Positions 42,614 to 52,482 of a DNA stretch of 64,000 nucleotides are shown piece after piece. A program made the position numbers and the translations under genes. Origin of the DNA: Solirubrobacteraceae bacterium (lineage in GTDB: Bacteria; Actinomycetota; Thermoleophilia; Solirubrobacterales; Solirubrobacteraceae). Each line of letters opens with the position of its first letter. Within the stretch, counting starts at the first letter, position 1. The stretch lies in the NCBI GenBank assembly GCA_024711025.1, contig JANJTP010000032.1, positions 1 through 64,000 on the forward strand, given 5' to 3'. The notes under the pieces are model-generated. The model saw nothing but the letters and a program-made list of their open reading frames with translations. It searched no databases and was not told where the DNA came from.

Positions 42614-43408
42614 ATGGGCCTCATCCTGACCCATGGCGCCGCGTCGTGGCAGACGCTGGCGGCGGCCGGCGCGACGGTGCTCGGCACGCTGATCGTCGCC
42701 TGGCTGGCGGCGCACCTGATGTCGGTGACCGAGCGGCGCCTCGCCGCTCGGCCCGGCGCCCGGGCGCTCGACGCGGCCGACGCGACGCGCCTTCGCTTCG
42801 TGCGCCGGCTCGTCCTCGCCGTCATCGTCGCGGTCGGCCTCTTCCTGGCGCTGCTCCAGTTCGATGCCTTCGGCAGGCTCGCGGGCGCCGCGCTGGCCTC
42901 CAGCGCCGTCCTCAGCGCGATCATCGGCTTCGCCGCGCGCGAGTCGCTGTCGAACATGATCTCCGGGGTCACGCTGGCCGTGACCCAGCCGGTGCGCGTC
43001 GGCGATCACGTCGAGATCGCCGACATCGCGGGCACCGTCGAGGACGTCACGCTGACCTACACCTGGCTGCGCACCGCGGACCAGGGCCGCGTGATCGTGC
43101 CCAACCAGATCCTGACGAGCACCCCGATCCGCAACGACTCGATCCGTGAGCACCACGTCGCCCCGTCGGTCACCGTCTGGATCGCCCCCGCCGGCGACGA
43201 GGCCGCCGCGCTGCGGGCGCTGCTCGAGGTCGAGGGGGCGACGCAGGCAAGCGTCGACGAGGTATCGCCGGAGGGCGTGCGGCTGCGCGTCGCCGGGCCG
43301 CCCGAGGCGGCGGCGCGCCGCGCCGTGACCGAGGCGCGCCTGCGTGCCGGCGCGCTTCGCGCGATCCGCGAGGCCGGCATCCCGCGCCCGGGCGAGCAGG
43401 CGCGCTGA
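42614..43408 (+). CDS. small-conductance mechanosensitive channel (MscS family)
   Basis: 264 residues, a minimal MscS. Two helices at the N-terminus (TLAAAGATVLGTLIVAWLAA; RLVLAVIVAVGLFLALLQF), then the pore helix region (SSAVLSAIIGFAARESLSNM) and the beta domain with QPVRVGDHVEIADIAGTVED, YTWLRTADQGRVIVPNQIL. The channel opens on membrane tension and releases solutes during osmotic downshock. Gene start is fixed by a -10 hexamer 8 nt upstream. The C-terminal domain after residue about 190 is Ala/Arg-rich. Confidence 0.92.
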   Translation: MGLILTHGAASWQTLAAAGATVLGTLIVAWLAAHLMSVTERRLAARPGARALDAADATRLRFVRRLVLAVIVAVGLFLALLQFDAFGRLAGAALASSAVLSAIIGFAARESLSNMISGVTLAVTQPVRVGDHVEIADIAGTVEDVTLTYTWLRTADQGRVIVPNQILTSTPIRNDSIREHHVAPSVTVWIAPAGDEAAALRALLEVEGATQASVDEVSPEGVRLRVAGPPEAAARRAVTEARLRAGALRAIREAGIPRPGEQAR

Positions 43409-43464
43409 GTCGGAGGCGCCGCTCGCGAGCCGCGCAGGTCGGCGTGGCCGCGATGGGCCACGGC

Positions 43465-43470
43465 TAGAAT
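43465..43470 (+). promoter_or_regulatory. -10 hexamer TAGAAT upstream of the PBP gene
   Basis: TAGAAT lies 61 nt before the ATG at 43532, giving a normal leader of about 55 nt. No clear -35 is seen. Confidence 0.4.
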
Positions 43471-43531
43471 CCAGCGCTCCCCCGGCAGCCGCGCAGCAGG
43501 ACCGAAGTCGCCGACCCGGAACACCGACGAG

Positions 43532-45706
43532 ATGTCGCGTCGCGCTCGACAGAACCGCCGCCACCGCTCGAAGGGCGGTCCTGCCCGCGTGGCGATCGCG
43601 CTGCTCGGCGCGCTGGCCGCCGTCGGCATCGCGGCGGCCGTCGCCGGCGCCGCGTACGTCGCCAGCATCGCCTCCTCCGCGCCCGACATCGCCGAGCTGA
43701 AGCCGGTCGCGAAGGGCGCCGTGTCGGTGGTCTACGCCTCCGACGGACGGACGCGCCTGGGCTTCATCCAGGGCGACGTGCTGCGCACTCCGATTCCCGG
43801 CTCGCAGATACCGCGGGTCATGGGCGAGGCGACGGTCGCGATCGAGGACCGGCGCTTCTACAAGCACTCCGGCGTCGACTACGAGGGCGTCGTGCGCGCC
43901 GCCTTCAAGAACCTGTCGAGCGGCGAGACGGTGCAGGGCGGCTCGACGCTGACGATGCAGCTCGTGCGCAACCTCTACGGCGGCAGCAGCGAGCGCACGC
44001 TGCAGCGCAAGATCCGCGAGGCGAAGCTCGCCTCCGAGCTCGAGAAGGCGCATCCCGGACCCGAGGGGAAGCGCTGGATCCTCACGCAGTACATCAACAA
44101 CGTCCCGTACGGCACGGTCCTCGGGCAGACCGCCTACGGCGTCGAGGCGGCGGCGCGCATCTTCTTCAGCAAGAGCGCGAAGGACCTCCGGCTGCCCGAG
44201 GCCGCGCTGCTCGCCGGCCTGCCCCAGGCGCCGACGAGCTACAACCCGTTCGACCACCCCGACCGCGCGATCGCACGGCGCAACGATGTGCTGCGCCAGA
44301 TGGCGAGCGAGCGCTACATCACCAAGGCGCAGTACCTCGAGGCGCGCCGAGCGCCGCTCGGGGTCAAGCGCGGCACCTACTACCGCAAGCGCCGCGAGAG
44401 CTACTTCTTCGACTACGTCAAGCAGCAGCTCATCGACAAGTACGGGCCCGAGCGCGTGCGCGACGGCGGCCTGAAGGTCTACACGACGATCAGCCTGCGC
44501 CTGCAGCGCAAGGCCCGCGAGGCGATCGCCGGACGGCTGCCGAACCCCGACGACCCGTCGGCGGCGCTCGTCAGCATGGAGCCGAGCACCGGCTACATCC
44601 GTGCGATGGCCTCCTCGGGCGACTACTCCGCGTCGAAGTTCAACCTCGCCGCGCAGGGCAAGCGCCAGCCGGGCTCGACGTTCAAGGTCATGGTGCTGAT
44701 GGCCGCGCTGCGCCGCGGCGTGGACATCCGCAAGACGTCGTACGTCTCCAAGCCGCTCGACTTCTTCGACCAGGACACGGGCACGCAGATCAAGGTCAAC
44801 ACCGACAGCCACAGCTACCGCGGCTCGACGTCGATCTTCGAGGGCCTCGTGGCCTCCGACAACACGGTCTTCCAGCAGCTGGACCTCGACGTCGGCCCGG
44901 AGGCCGTGCGCCAGACCGCCTACGACATGGGCATAACGAGCAAGCTCGACGCCTACCCCGCCGAGGGGCTCGGCGGCCTGACGCACGGCGTCTCGCCGCT
45001 GGAGATGACGCGTGCCTACGTGACCGTCAACAACGGCGGCTGGCGCGTCCGACCGGTCTCGGTGACGAAGGTCGTCTTCCCCGACGGACGGATCGACCGC
45101 TCGCTCGGCAAGACGCACCGCAAGAAGGTGTTCACCGACGGGCAGACCCACGAGGCGATCCTGGCGATGGAGGCCAACGCGCAGCGCGGCACCGGCACCG
45201 CGGCGCAGATCGGCTGTCCGGTCGCCGGCAAGACGGGAACGACCAACGACTTCACCGACGCCTGGTTCGACGGCTTCACGACCGCGCTGAACACGGCGGT
45301 CTGGGTCGGCTACCCCCAGCTCAACCGCTCGATGAGCGCGGTGCCGGGCTACGGGGCGATGTTCGGCGGCACCGCCCCGGCCCTGATCTGGCACGACTTC
45401 ATGCAGGTCGCGATGGAGGGGCGGGCCTGCGATCCGTTCCCGCAGCCCAAGGAGCCGTTCGTCTCCGAGCCCTTCCTCGGCAAGTACGCGACGCAGGGCG
45501 CGCCCGGCGCCGAGGTCGACGAGCAGGGCAACCCGATCGGCGAGCCGAAGGACAAGGAGAAGAAGAAGAAGAAGGACAAGGCCGGTGGCAAGAAGGACCC
45601 GGCGTACCCGCCGAAGCAGTACGAGTCCCCGCCGCAGGACCCCCCGAAGGTCGACCCCGGCGACGGCTCGCAGGGCGGCCTGGAGGCAGGCGGCCAGGCC
45701 GGCTGA
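43532..45706 (+). CDS. ponA: class A penicillin-binding protein (bifunctional transglycosylase/transpeptidase)
   Basis: 724 residues. Cytoplasmic Arg-rich start, one membrane helix (VAIALLGALAAVGIAAAVAG), then a GT51 domain (ATVAIEDRRFYKHSGVDYEG with the catalytic Glu; VQGGSTLTMQLVRNLYGG; ILTQYINNVPYGTVLGQTAY) and a transpeptidase domain with S382 in QPGSTFK, SDN in VASDNTVFQ and AGKTGTTND. Polymerises and cross-links peptidoglycan. The C-terminal tail is Lys-rich and Pro-rich (EKKKKKDKAGGKK, then DPPKVDPGDG) and probably unstructured, as in other actinobacterial PBPs. Monocistronic, with a hairpin after it. Confidence 0.96.
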   Translation: MSRRARQNRRHRSKGGPARVAIALLGALAAVGIAAAVAGAAYVASIASSAPDIAELKPVAKGAVSVVYASDGRTRLGFIQGDVLRTPIPGSQIPRVMGEATVAIEDRRFYKHSGVDYEGVVRAAFKNLSSGETVQGGSTLTMQLVRNLYGGSSERTLQRKIREAKLASELEKAHPGPEGKRWILTQYINNVPYGTVLGQTAYGVEAAARIFFSKSAKDLRLPEAALLAGLPQAPTSYNPFDHPDRAIARRNDVLRQMASERYITKAQYLEARRAPLGVKRGTYYRKRRESYFFDYVKQQLIDKYGPERVRDGGLKVYTTISLRLQRKAREAIAGRLPNPDDPSAALVSMEPSTGYIRAMASSGDYSASKFNLAAQGKRQPGSTFKVMVLMAALRRGVDIRKTSYVSKPLDFFDQDTGTQIKVNTDSHSYRGSTSIFEGLVASDNTVFQQLDLDVGPEAVRQTAYDMGITSKLDAYPAEGLGGLTHGVSPLEMTRAYVTVNNGGWRVRPVSVTKVVFPDGRIDRSLGKTHRKKVFTDGQTHEAILAMEANAQRGTGTAAQIGCPVAGKTGTTNDFTDAWFDGFTTALNTAVWVGYPQLNRSMSAVPGYGAMFGGTAPALIWHDFMQVAMEGRACDPFPQPKEPFVSEPFLGKYATQGAPGAEVDEQGNPIGEPKDKEKKKKKDKAGGKKDPAYPPKQYESPPQDPPKVDPGDGSQGGLEAGGQAG

Positions 45707-45716
45707 CGGCGGCGCA

Positions 45717-45741
45717 CCGGGTGCCCGCGCGGCGCACCCGG
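45717..45741. terminator. hairpin between ponA and infA
   Basis: CCGGGTGC (45717-45724) pairs with GCACCCGG (45734-45741), an 8-bp stem with a 9-nt loop that is itself self-complementary (CCGCGCGG). It starts 11 nt after the ponA stop and ends 11 nt before the infA -10. No U-tract. Confidence 0.45.
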
Positions 45742-45751
45742 CTGCTGCTGC

Positions 45752-45757
45752 TACCGT
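45752..45757 (+). promoter_or_regulatory. -10 hexamer TACCGT of infA
   Basis: TACCGT lies 10 nt before the ATG at 45768. Confidence 0.4.
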
Positions 45758-45767
45758 CCCGCCGTGA

Positions 45768-45986
45768 ATGGTCAAGGAAGAGAAGGTCGAGTTCGAGGGT
45801 GAGGTCGTCGAGGCGCTGCCGAACGCCATGTTCCGCGTGCAGCTCGACAACGGTCACAACGTCCTCGGCCACGTCGCCGGCAAGATGCGCCGGTACCGCA
45901 TCCGGATCCTGCCGGGCGATCGGGTGCGCGTAGAGCTCTCGCCGTACGATCTCGACCGCGCGCGGATCGTCTACCGCCACCGCTGA
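45768..45986 (+). CDS. infA: translation initiation factor IF-1 (isolated copy)
   Basis: 72 residues, the full IF-1 S1/OB-fold: [62 protein letters not shown]-1 occupies the ribosomal A site with IF-2 and IF-3. In actinobacteria infA normally sits in the ribosomal-protein cluster with rpmJ and rpsM; here it stands between ponA and thiL. This copy has distinct residues ([12 protein letters not shown]) from the usual ones, so it may be a second, divergent IF-1. Whether another infA exists cannot be seen. Confidence 0.9.
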   Translation: MVKEEKVEFEGEVVEALPNAMFRVQLDNGHNVLGHVAGKMRRYRIRILPGDRVRVELSPYDLDRARIVYRHR

Positions 45987-46002
45987 GGGGAGCGCCGGGC
46001 GC

Positions 46003-46950
46003 GTGGGCGAGCTGTCGCTCATCGCCGCCTTCGAAGCGCTGATGCGGCCGCACTCCGAGCGGATCGTCCGCTGGGTCGGCGATGACGCCGCCGTCGTGCG
46101 AGCTCGCCCGTTCGCCGTCACGAGCGTCGACGCGCTCGTCGACGGGGTCCACCTGCGCCTCGACCTGCCGGGCGTCTCGCCGGCCGACGCGGGGCACCGC
46201 GCCCTCGCGGCAGCGCTGTCGGACCTCGCCGCGATGGGAGCGGATCCGGGCGAGGCCTACGTCGCGCTCGGCGTGCCGGAGGGCTTCGGCGAGGACGCGG
46301 TGCTCCAGCTCGTGGAGGCCATGGAGCTCCTCGCCCGTCGCACCGGGACCACGATCGCCGGCGGCGACCTCGTCCGTGCCCCGGCGCTGACGCTTGTCGT
46401 GACCGTCGTCGGCTGGGCCGACCGGGCCGAGCAGCTCGTCGGGCGCGACGGCGCGCGGCCCGGCGACGGCATCTACGTCAGCGGCCCGCTGGGCGGCGCG
46501 ACCGCGGGCCTTGCCATCCTCGAGGGCCGCGCCACAGGGGCGCCCGAGCTGGTGCGGGCGCACCTACGTCCCGAGCCGCGCCTCGCCCTGGGACGGGCAC
46601 TCGCCGACGCCGGGGCGCACGCCCTGATCGACCTCTCCGACGGGCTGGCAACCGACGCCGGGCACATCGCGCGGCGCAGCGGGGCACGGCTCGAGCTCGA
46701 TCTCGACGCGGTTCCGCTGGCCGACGGCGTCGCGGAGGTCGCGCGCCAGCTCGGCCGCGACGGCGCAGAGCTGGCGGCCACCGGCGGCGAGGACTTCGAG
46801 CTGTGCGCCTGCATCCCGCCGGCGGCGGCGGCGCGGGTCGGCGGCCTGACGCTCGTGGGGCGCGTGGTGGAGGGCGAGCCGGAGGCGGCCTTCAGCCGGC
46901 GCGGAGGTCCGCCCCGCGTCCTCGCGGGCTACGAGCATCGGCTGGGCTGA
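46003..46950 (+). CDS. thiL: thiamine-monophosphate kinase
   Basis: 315 residues from GTG. Phosphorylates thiamine monophosphate to the coenzyme thiamine diphosphate. Signatures of the PurM/ThiL fold: [10 protein letters not shown] (GDDAA), [76 protein letters not shown], and [12 protein letters not shown]. Starts 16 nt after infA, so probably co-transcribed with it. The last 59 bases overlap a convergent FlgM-like gene. No thiamine riboswitch precedes it. Confidence 0.95.
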   Translation: MGELSLIAAFEALMRPHSERIVRWVGDDAAVVRARPFAVTSVDALVDGVHLRLDLPGVSPADAGHRALAAALSDLAAMGADPGEAYVALGVPEGFGEDAVLQLVEAMELLARRTGTTIAGGDLVRAPALTLVVTVVGWADRAEQLVGRDGARPGDGIYVSGPLGGATAGLAILEGRATGAPELVRAHLRPEPRLALGRALADAGAHALIDLSDGLATDAGHIARRSGARLELDLDAVPLADGVAEVARQLGRDGAELAATGGEDFELCACIPPAAAARVGGLTLVGRVVEGEPEAAFSRRGGPPRVLAGYEHRLG

Positions 46951-47113
46951 GGCCGCCGGCGAGCAGCTCGAGCCGCGCCAGCCGGTGCCGGCGGGCGGAG
47001 TGGCGCAACAGGGCGTCGGCGATCTCGTGTGGCTCGGGCCGGTAGGTGCCCTGGGCGATGCGGCTGCGGAGGGTGGCTATCTGGAGCATTCTGGCGGCGG
47101 ACGTCTGGGTCAT
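46892..47113 (-). CDS. FlgM-like (anti-sigma-28) small protein
   Basis: 73 residues from ATG 47113. The core [20 protein letters not shown] followed by LLRHSAR resembles the C-terminal helix of FlgM, which binds the flagellar sigma factor (consensus like I-x-x-G-x-Y-x-v-D-x-x-x-v-A-x-x-m). The frame stays open upstream but has no other start codon. The 3' end overlaps thiL by 59 nt, so the tail [13 protein letters not shown] is constrained by thiL coding. No flagellar, chemotaxis or sigma-factor gene is in the window, and no clear ribosome-binding site is seen. The call rests on one motif and could be chance. Confidence 0.5.
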   Translation of the reverse strand: MTQTSAARMLQIATLRSRIAQGTYRPEPHEIADALLRHSARRHRLARLELLAGGLSPADARSPRGRGADLRAG

Positions 47114-47266
47114 GTGCTCGGGAGCGGCGCCGGCGTCCGTGCCGCGCGCCTCGGGAATGTCGCTCCCCTGGTGGCTTTCATCGGCGTCAGGGCCCTCATG
47201 TTGAGGGGCTGTGGACGTACGGCCGAGAGCCGCGGCACGTCACGTCGAGGGAGGTGCGACGGCGGC

Positions 47267-49039
47267 CTAGCGGCGGCCCATCGCGGAGTCGGTGCCGCCG
47301 AGCGATCCGGGCCCCGCGTATGTGAGCGGACCGCGCACCGTGACCCTCCGGACGCCGTCGCGACCGCCTTCGGGGCGGCGCAGGGCCACGACCAGCGCGG
47401 CGCACGCGGCACCGGCCATGGCGCTCCAGCCGACCAGCTCCCACGGTCCCCCCTGCCCGCCGGCCAATCCGAGAAGCGCCAGCCACGGCACGTCGGCGAT
47501 CGGAACCGCGAGCTGGTCGGCGAGCGAGGCAACCAGCATCGCCGGCGGCGCCAGGGTCGCCGTGACGAGCGCCAGGGCGACGGGCCGCGGCAGACGTGGG
47601 CCGCCATCGGCGAGCACGAGCCAGAGGCTCGCGGGCAGCGCCAGGAGCAGCGCCGCGTAGGGGTTGACGAGCCACGCGCCCAGCCCGCCGAGCACGGCGA
47701 CCAGCGCGGGCGCGAGCGTCGCGCCCGGCGCCCCGCCGGGCTCCGTCGCGCGCGACCAGCGCGCGAGCAGCGGGCGTACGAGGAGGAAGCCGAGCGCGAG
47801 CACGACGAGCACGACGCCCAGCGCCGCCCAGTCGGCACCCCGCGGCGGCGCGTCGACCGGCAGTGCCGGCGGCGCCGTCGCCGGCAACGCCCCGAAGGCG
47901 CCGATCCCGCGCGCGAACAGCCCCGCCAGCAGGAACGGCGCGCCGAGCGAGGCGACCCAGCCGAGCCAGCGCAGCAGCGGCTCGCCCCGCCGGCGAAGCC
48001 GCGCGACGCCGTCGATCACCGTGAGCAGCGCGGGAAGCAGCAGCGCGAGCGAGAGAACCCGCACCGCCCACTCGGGGAGCGTGCGTCGCGCGACGGTCAG
48101 GCGAGACTCCGTGGCCGGCGCGATGCGCGGCCCCGCCTGGAGCGCGAGCAGCGTCCGCAGCGCGGCGCGGCCGCGCGCCTCGAGCCGCGCGGCGGAGAGC
48201 GGCGCATCGCGCGGCGGCGGCGGCTCGCCGCTGGCGGACAGCCGGACGGTCGGCAGTCCCACGGCGTTGGCGACGCCCTGCGGCCCGACCGTGAACGGCC
48301 AGGCGAGCCGCGCGAGCTGGGCGACGCTCGACGCCGTCGCCGGCTCGCGCCCGGTCTCCACGCGCAGCGCCAGCTGCGCCGTTCGCGCCAGCCGCAGGGG
48401 CGCCGTCCCGCCCGAGTCCGACCAGCCGACGACCGGGGGAAGGCCGCTGTCCGGTCCGGCGAGATCGCCGAGCTCGACCACCGCGTCGACCGGGCCTTCG
48501 AGCCGGCGCACCAGGTCGCGCATCCCGGCCTGCCCGCCGGTCCCACCGCTGATCGATGCGAACGTGACGCCGCGCGCCGGCCGCATCGTGCCGACGGTGC
48601 GCGCCAGCTCGAGCAGCGCGGCCGTGCCGGACAGCCGCGCCGCCGCGCCGTGCCCCGTCGCGTCGCGCGCGGCCACGACGACGAGCTGGGCGCCCGGACT
48701 GCTACCGGGCACCGCGGCGCTCACGGTGACGAGATCGCGCTCGCCGTCGATCGTGCGGCCGGTGAAACGGTCGCTGCGCACCACGACGCCGGGCAGCGCC
48801 TGCCGTAGCTCTCGGGCGACGACGCCGGCGAGCGCCGTGTCCTGCGAGCCGCCCGGCCGGCGCTCGGGGAAGCTCGTCGAGAGGACGGCCAGCTGGCGCA
48901 TCGCGCGGGCGCCGTCGAACGTCTCCACGGCCGGCGTCGAGCGAAGCGGCGCGGGACGCCCCTCCAGCGAGAACGCGACGACGAGCAGCGCCAGCAGCAC
49001 CGGCAGGAGCGCGGCCCTGTAGATGCGCGGGTCGAGCAT
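47267..49039 (-). CDS. membrane protein with a degenerate M28-peptidase-like ectodomain
   Basis: 590 residues: N-terminal signal anchor (LLPVLLALLVVAFSLEG), an M28-like alpha/beta domain to about residue 330, then about eight membrane helices. In active M28 enzymes the sequence is like HxDS...DDNASG...EE...; here the corresponding strand reads VVVAARDATGH, the following helix AAARLSGTAALLELART, and the Glu region ASISGGTGGQAGM. The His, bridging Asp and Glu ligands all appear lost, so it is probably not a zinc peptidase. The fold may have been kept for binding. Divergent from the response regulator gene, with leaderless-type hexamers for both. Confidence 0.75.
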   Translation of the reverse strand: MLDPRIYRAALLPVLLALLVVAFSLEGRPAPLRSTPAVETFDGARAMRQLAVLSTSFPERRPGGSQDTALAGVVARELRQALPGVVVRSDRFTGRTIDGERDLVTVSAAVPGSSPGAQLVVVAARDATGHGAAARLSGTAALLELARTVGTMRPARGVTFASISGGTGGQAGMRDLVRRLEGPVDAVVELGDLAGPDSGLPPVVGWSDSGGTAPLRLARTAQLALRVETGREPATASSVAQLARLAWPFTVGPQGVANAVGLPTVRLSASGEPPPPRDAPLSAARLEARGRAALRTLLALQAGPRIAPATESRLTVARRTLPEWAVRVLSLALLLPALLTVIDGVARLRRRGEPLLRWLGWVASLGAPFLLAGLFARGIGAFGALPATAPPALPVDAPPRGADWAALGVVLVVLALGFLLVRPLLARWSRATEPGGAPGATLAPALVAVLGGLGAWLVNPYAALLLALPASLWLVLADGGPRLPRPVALALVTATLAPPAMLVASLADQLAVPIADVPWLALLGLAGGQGGPWELVGWSAMAGAACAALVVALRRPEGGRDGVRRVTVRGPLTYAGPGSLGGTDSAMGRR

Positions 49040-49048
49040 CGGCCGGGG

Positions 49049-49054
49049 AGGGTA
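49049..49054 (-). promoter_or_regulatory. -10 hexamer TACCCT of the M28-like gene
   Basis: TACCCT (minus strand) lies 9 nt before the ATG at 49039. Confidence 0.5.
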
Positions 49055-49062
49055 TTGCGCCC

Positions 49063-49068
49063 TAACCT
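49063..49068 (+). promoter_or_regulatory. -10 hexamer TAACCT of the response-regulator operon
   Basis: TAACCT lies 12 nt before the ATG at 49081 and 18 nt before an in-frame ATG at 49087. It is 8 nt from the divergent hexamer, so the two promoters overlap. Confidence 0.4.
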
Positions 49069-49080
49069 GAGCATGAGGCG

Positions 49081-49797
49081 ATGGCCATGCGTGCCCCCCG
49101 AATCCTGCTCGTGGACGACGAGGAGTCGATCCGCACGCTGCTGTCGTATCCGCTGCGCAAGGACGGCTACGAGGTCGTGACCGCGGCCGACGGCCGCGAG
49201 GCGCTCGAGCGGTTCGACGGCTCGTCGTTCGACCTCGTCGTGCTCGACCTGATGATGCCGCGGCTCGACGGGCTCGAGGTGTGCCGCCGCCTGCGGGCGC
49301 GCAGCACCGTGCCGATCATCATGCTCACCGCACGCACCGAGGAGGTCGACAAGGTCGTCGGCCTCGAGCTCGGGGCCGACGACTACATCACGAAGCCCTT
49401 CTCGGTGCGGGAGTTCCGCAGCCGCGTGAAGGCGGCGCTGCGCCGGGCCTCGATGACGCGCGAGGAGGAGGCGGCCGTCGACACGCCGCTCGAGGTCGGC
49501 GAGCTGCGGATCGATCCGGGTCGGCGCTCGGTCCACGCACGCGGCGAGGAGGTCGCGCTGACGTTCGTCGAGTTCGAGATCCTCGTCGCGCTCGCCGGCG
49601 CCCCCGGCCGGGTCTGGACCCGTGAGCAGCTCCTGACCCGGGTCTGGGGCGACAGCGCGTGGCGCGACCCGCGGACCGTCGACGTCCATATACGCCACCT
49701 GCGCGAGAAGCTCGAGCTCGACGCCCGCCACCCCGACCACATCGTCACCGTGCGCGGAGTCGGCTACCGCTTCCGCGACGACGGCGAGCACTCATGA
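49081..49797 (+). CDS. OmpR/PhoB-type response regulator
   Basis: 238 residues. Receiver domain: acidic pair VDDEESIRTL, phospho-acceptor D56 in LVVLDLMMPRLDG, Thr in IMLTARTEE, Lys in YITKPFSV. C-terminal winged helix DNA-binding domain with LTFVEFEILVALAGAPGRVW, TREQLLTRVWG, RTVDVHIRHLREKLE and VRGVGYRF. Its ATGA overlap with the kinase gene and the following HtrA gene suggest a three-gene system sensing envelope stress. Start 49081 has a hexamer 12 nt upstream; 49087 is an alternative. Confidence 0.95.
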   Translation: MAMRAPRILLVDDEESIRTLLSYPLRKDGYEVVTAADGREALERFDGSSFDLVVLDLMMPRLDGLEVCRRLRARSTVPIIMLTARTEEVDKVVGLELGADDYITKPFSVREFRSRVKAALRRASMTREEEAAVDTPLEVGELRIDPGRRSVHARGEEVALTFVEFEILVALAGAPGRVWTREQLLTRVWGDSAWRDPRTVDVHIRHLREKLELDARHPDHIVTVRGVGYRFRDDGEHS

Positions 49798-51202
49798 GGC
49801 GCTCGCTCGCCAACCGCCTGGCGCTGGTCTTCTTCGTCATCGTGCTCGGCGCGATGGCGATCGTCTACCTCGGCGTCGTGCCGACGCTCGAGTCGAGCCT
49901 CGTCCAGGACCGCAGCCGCCGCCTGCAGCACGCCGCCGAGCGCTACACGCCGCCGATCGTCGATGCGATCGACTCCAGCGCGCCGGTCTCGCAGGTCGAC
50001 GCCGAGGTGCGCCAGGCGGCCGACCAGGCGCGCGCGCGAGTGACGCTGCTCGGCGTGAACCGCGGCTCGTTCGGCGCCCAGCCGTTCGTCAAGTCCGACT
50101 CGAACGCCGGCGCCGACATCGGCGACCTGCAGTTCCCCGCCGCGACGGAGGCGATCCAGACCGGTCGAGTCGCGAGCGCCACCGAGTCGACGCGCGACGG
50201 GCGGGTGCTGCAGGCGGCGATCCCCCTCTTCTTCGCGGACGCCGACAGCGGCAGGCGGGTGCTCGGGTCGGTCGTCGTCTACACGGCTCCACTCGAGGAC
50301 GTCGAGGCGAACGTCGAGCTCATCCGCAACAGGATCGTCGTCGCCGGGCTGCTCGCGCTCGCCGCGGCGGTGCTCGCCGGCCTCCTCGTCGCGCAGGCGC
50401 ACGGTCGGCGGGTCCGTCGCCTGGAGGATGTCGCGCGCCGCGTCGCACGCGGCGACTTCTCGGCCCGCTTCCCGGTCGATCGCGACGACGAGCTCGGGCG
50501 CCTGGCGGCGGCGCTCGACGCGATGCAGCGCCAGCTCGCGGAGCTCGACAGCTCGAGGCGCCGCTTCATCGCGACGGCCTCGCACGAGCTGCGCACTCCG
50601 ATCTTCTCGCTCGGCGGCTTCCTCGAGCTGCTCGAGGACGAGGACCTCGACGAGGTCGATCGCGCCCGATTCCTCGCGCAGGTCCGCGAGCAGGCGGCGC
50701 GGCTCGGCAAGCTCGCGACCGACCTCCTCGACCTCTCCCGGCTCGACGCCGGCGCGGTCCGGCTGCGAACCGAGCCGACCGACCTCGGAGCGCTCGCGCA
50801 GCGCGTCGCCGGCGAGTTCGCGCCGACGCTCGCCACGCACGACTCGCGGCTCGAGCTGCGCATCCCGGGTGATCCGGTGAGCGCGGTGTGCGACCCTGAG
50901 CGCGTGGCGCAGATCCTGCGGATACTGATCGACAACGTGCTCACCCACACGGCCTCCGGGACCGACGCGGTCATCGCCGCCTCGCGCCGCGACGGGCGCG
51001 CGCGCGTGGCGGTGACCGACTTCGGCGGCGGCATCCCCCGCGGCGACGCCGGGCGCGTCTTCGAGCCCTTCTACACCTCCGACGGCGCGCGCGGCTCCGG
51101 GCTCGGGCTGGCGATCGCGCACGAGCTCGCCGAGGTGATGGGCGGCGAGCTGCGCGTCGAGAGCTCCCCCGGCCGCACGACGTTCGCGCTGGAGATCCCG
51201 GC

Positions 51203-51206
<4 letters not shown>
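49794..51206 (+). CDS. sensor histidine kinase (envelope two-component system)
   Basis: 470 residues from ATG 49794 (overlaps the regulator stop). Two membrane helices (LALVFFVIVLGAMAIVYL and IVVAGLLALAAAVLAGLLVA) flank an extracytoplasmic sensor of about 150 residues. HAMP follows (RRLEDVARRVARGDFSARFP), then the dimerisation domain with phospho-acceptor H264 in FIATASHELRTPIFS, and the ATPase domain: ILIDNVLTHTASGTD (N box), VTDFGGGIPRGD (G1), FEPFYTSDGARGSGLGLAIA (F/G2). The stop overlaps the next GTG by 4 nt. Confidence 0.95.
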
Positions 51207-52375
<1,169 letters not shown>

Positions 52376-52469
52376 GCCCGGATCCGCCGAGTCCGCGACT
52401 CGCCCCGCCGGGGGCGACCGGGGTCATCGGCTCGCGACGGGCGGCGCAGGGGCCGCCGCCCCTCCCCGC

Positions 52470-52475
52470 TAGGCT
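52470..52475 (+). promoter_or_regulatory. -10 hexamer TAGGCT of the GT4 gene
   Basis: TAGGCT lies 7 nt before the GTG at 52483. Confidence 0.5.
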
Positions 52476-52482
52476 GGCCGCC

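Noticed and set aside
42613-42616. HAD start at 42615 sharing bases with the divergent MscS ATG
   Set aside because: Possible, but HAD motif I begins right after a later GTG (42555), and the MscS start has its own -10 hexamer, so the shorter HAD form was chosen.
42599-45850. 1083-codon minus-strand open frame antisense to ponA
   Set aside because: It mirrors the ponA coding strand in a GC-rich genome, where stop codons are rare in the complementary frame. Its sequence is a monotonous Arg/Leu/Asp/Val pattern with no domain, while ponA has every expected motif.
45987-46002. TPP riboswitch before thiL
   Set aside because: Only 16 nt separate infA and thiL.
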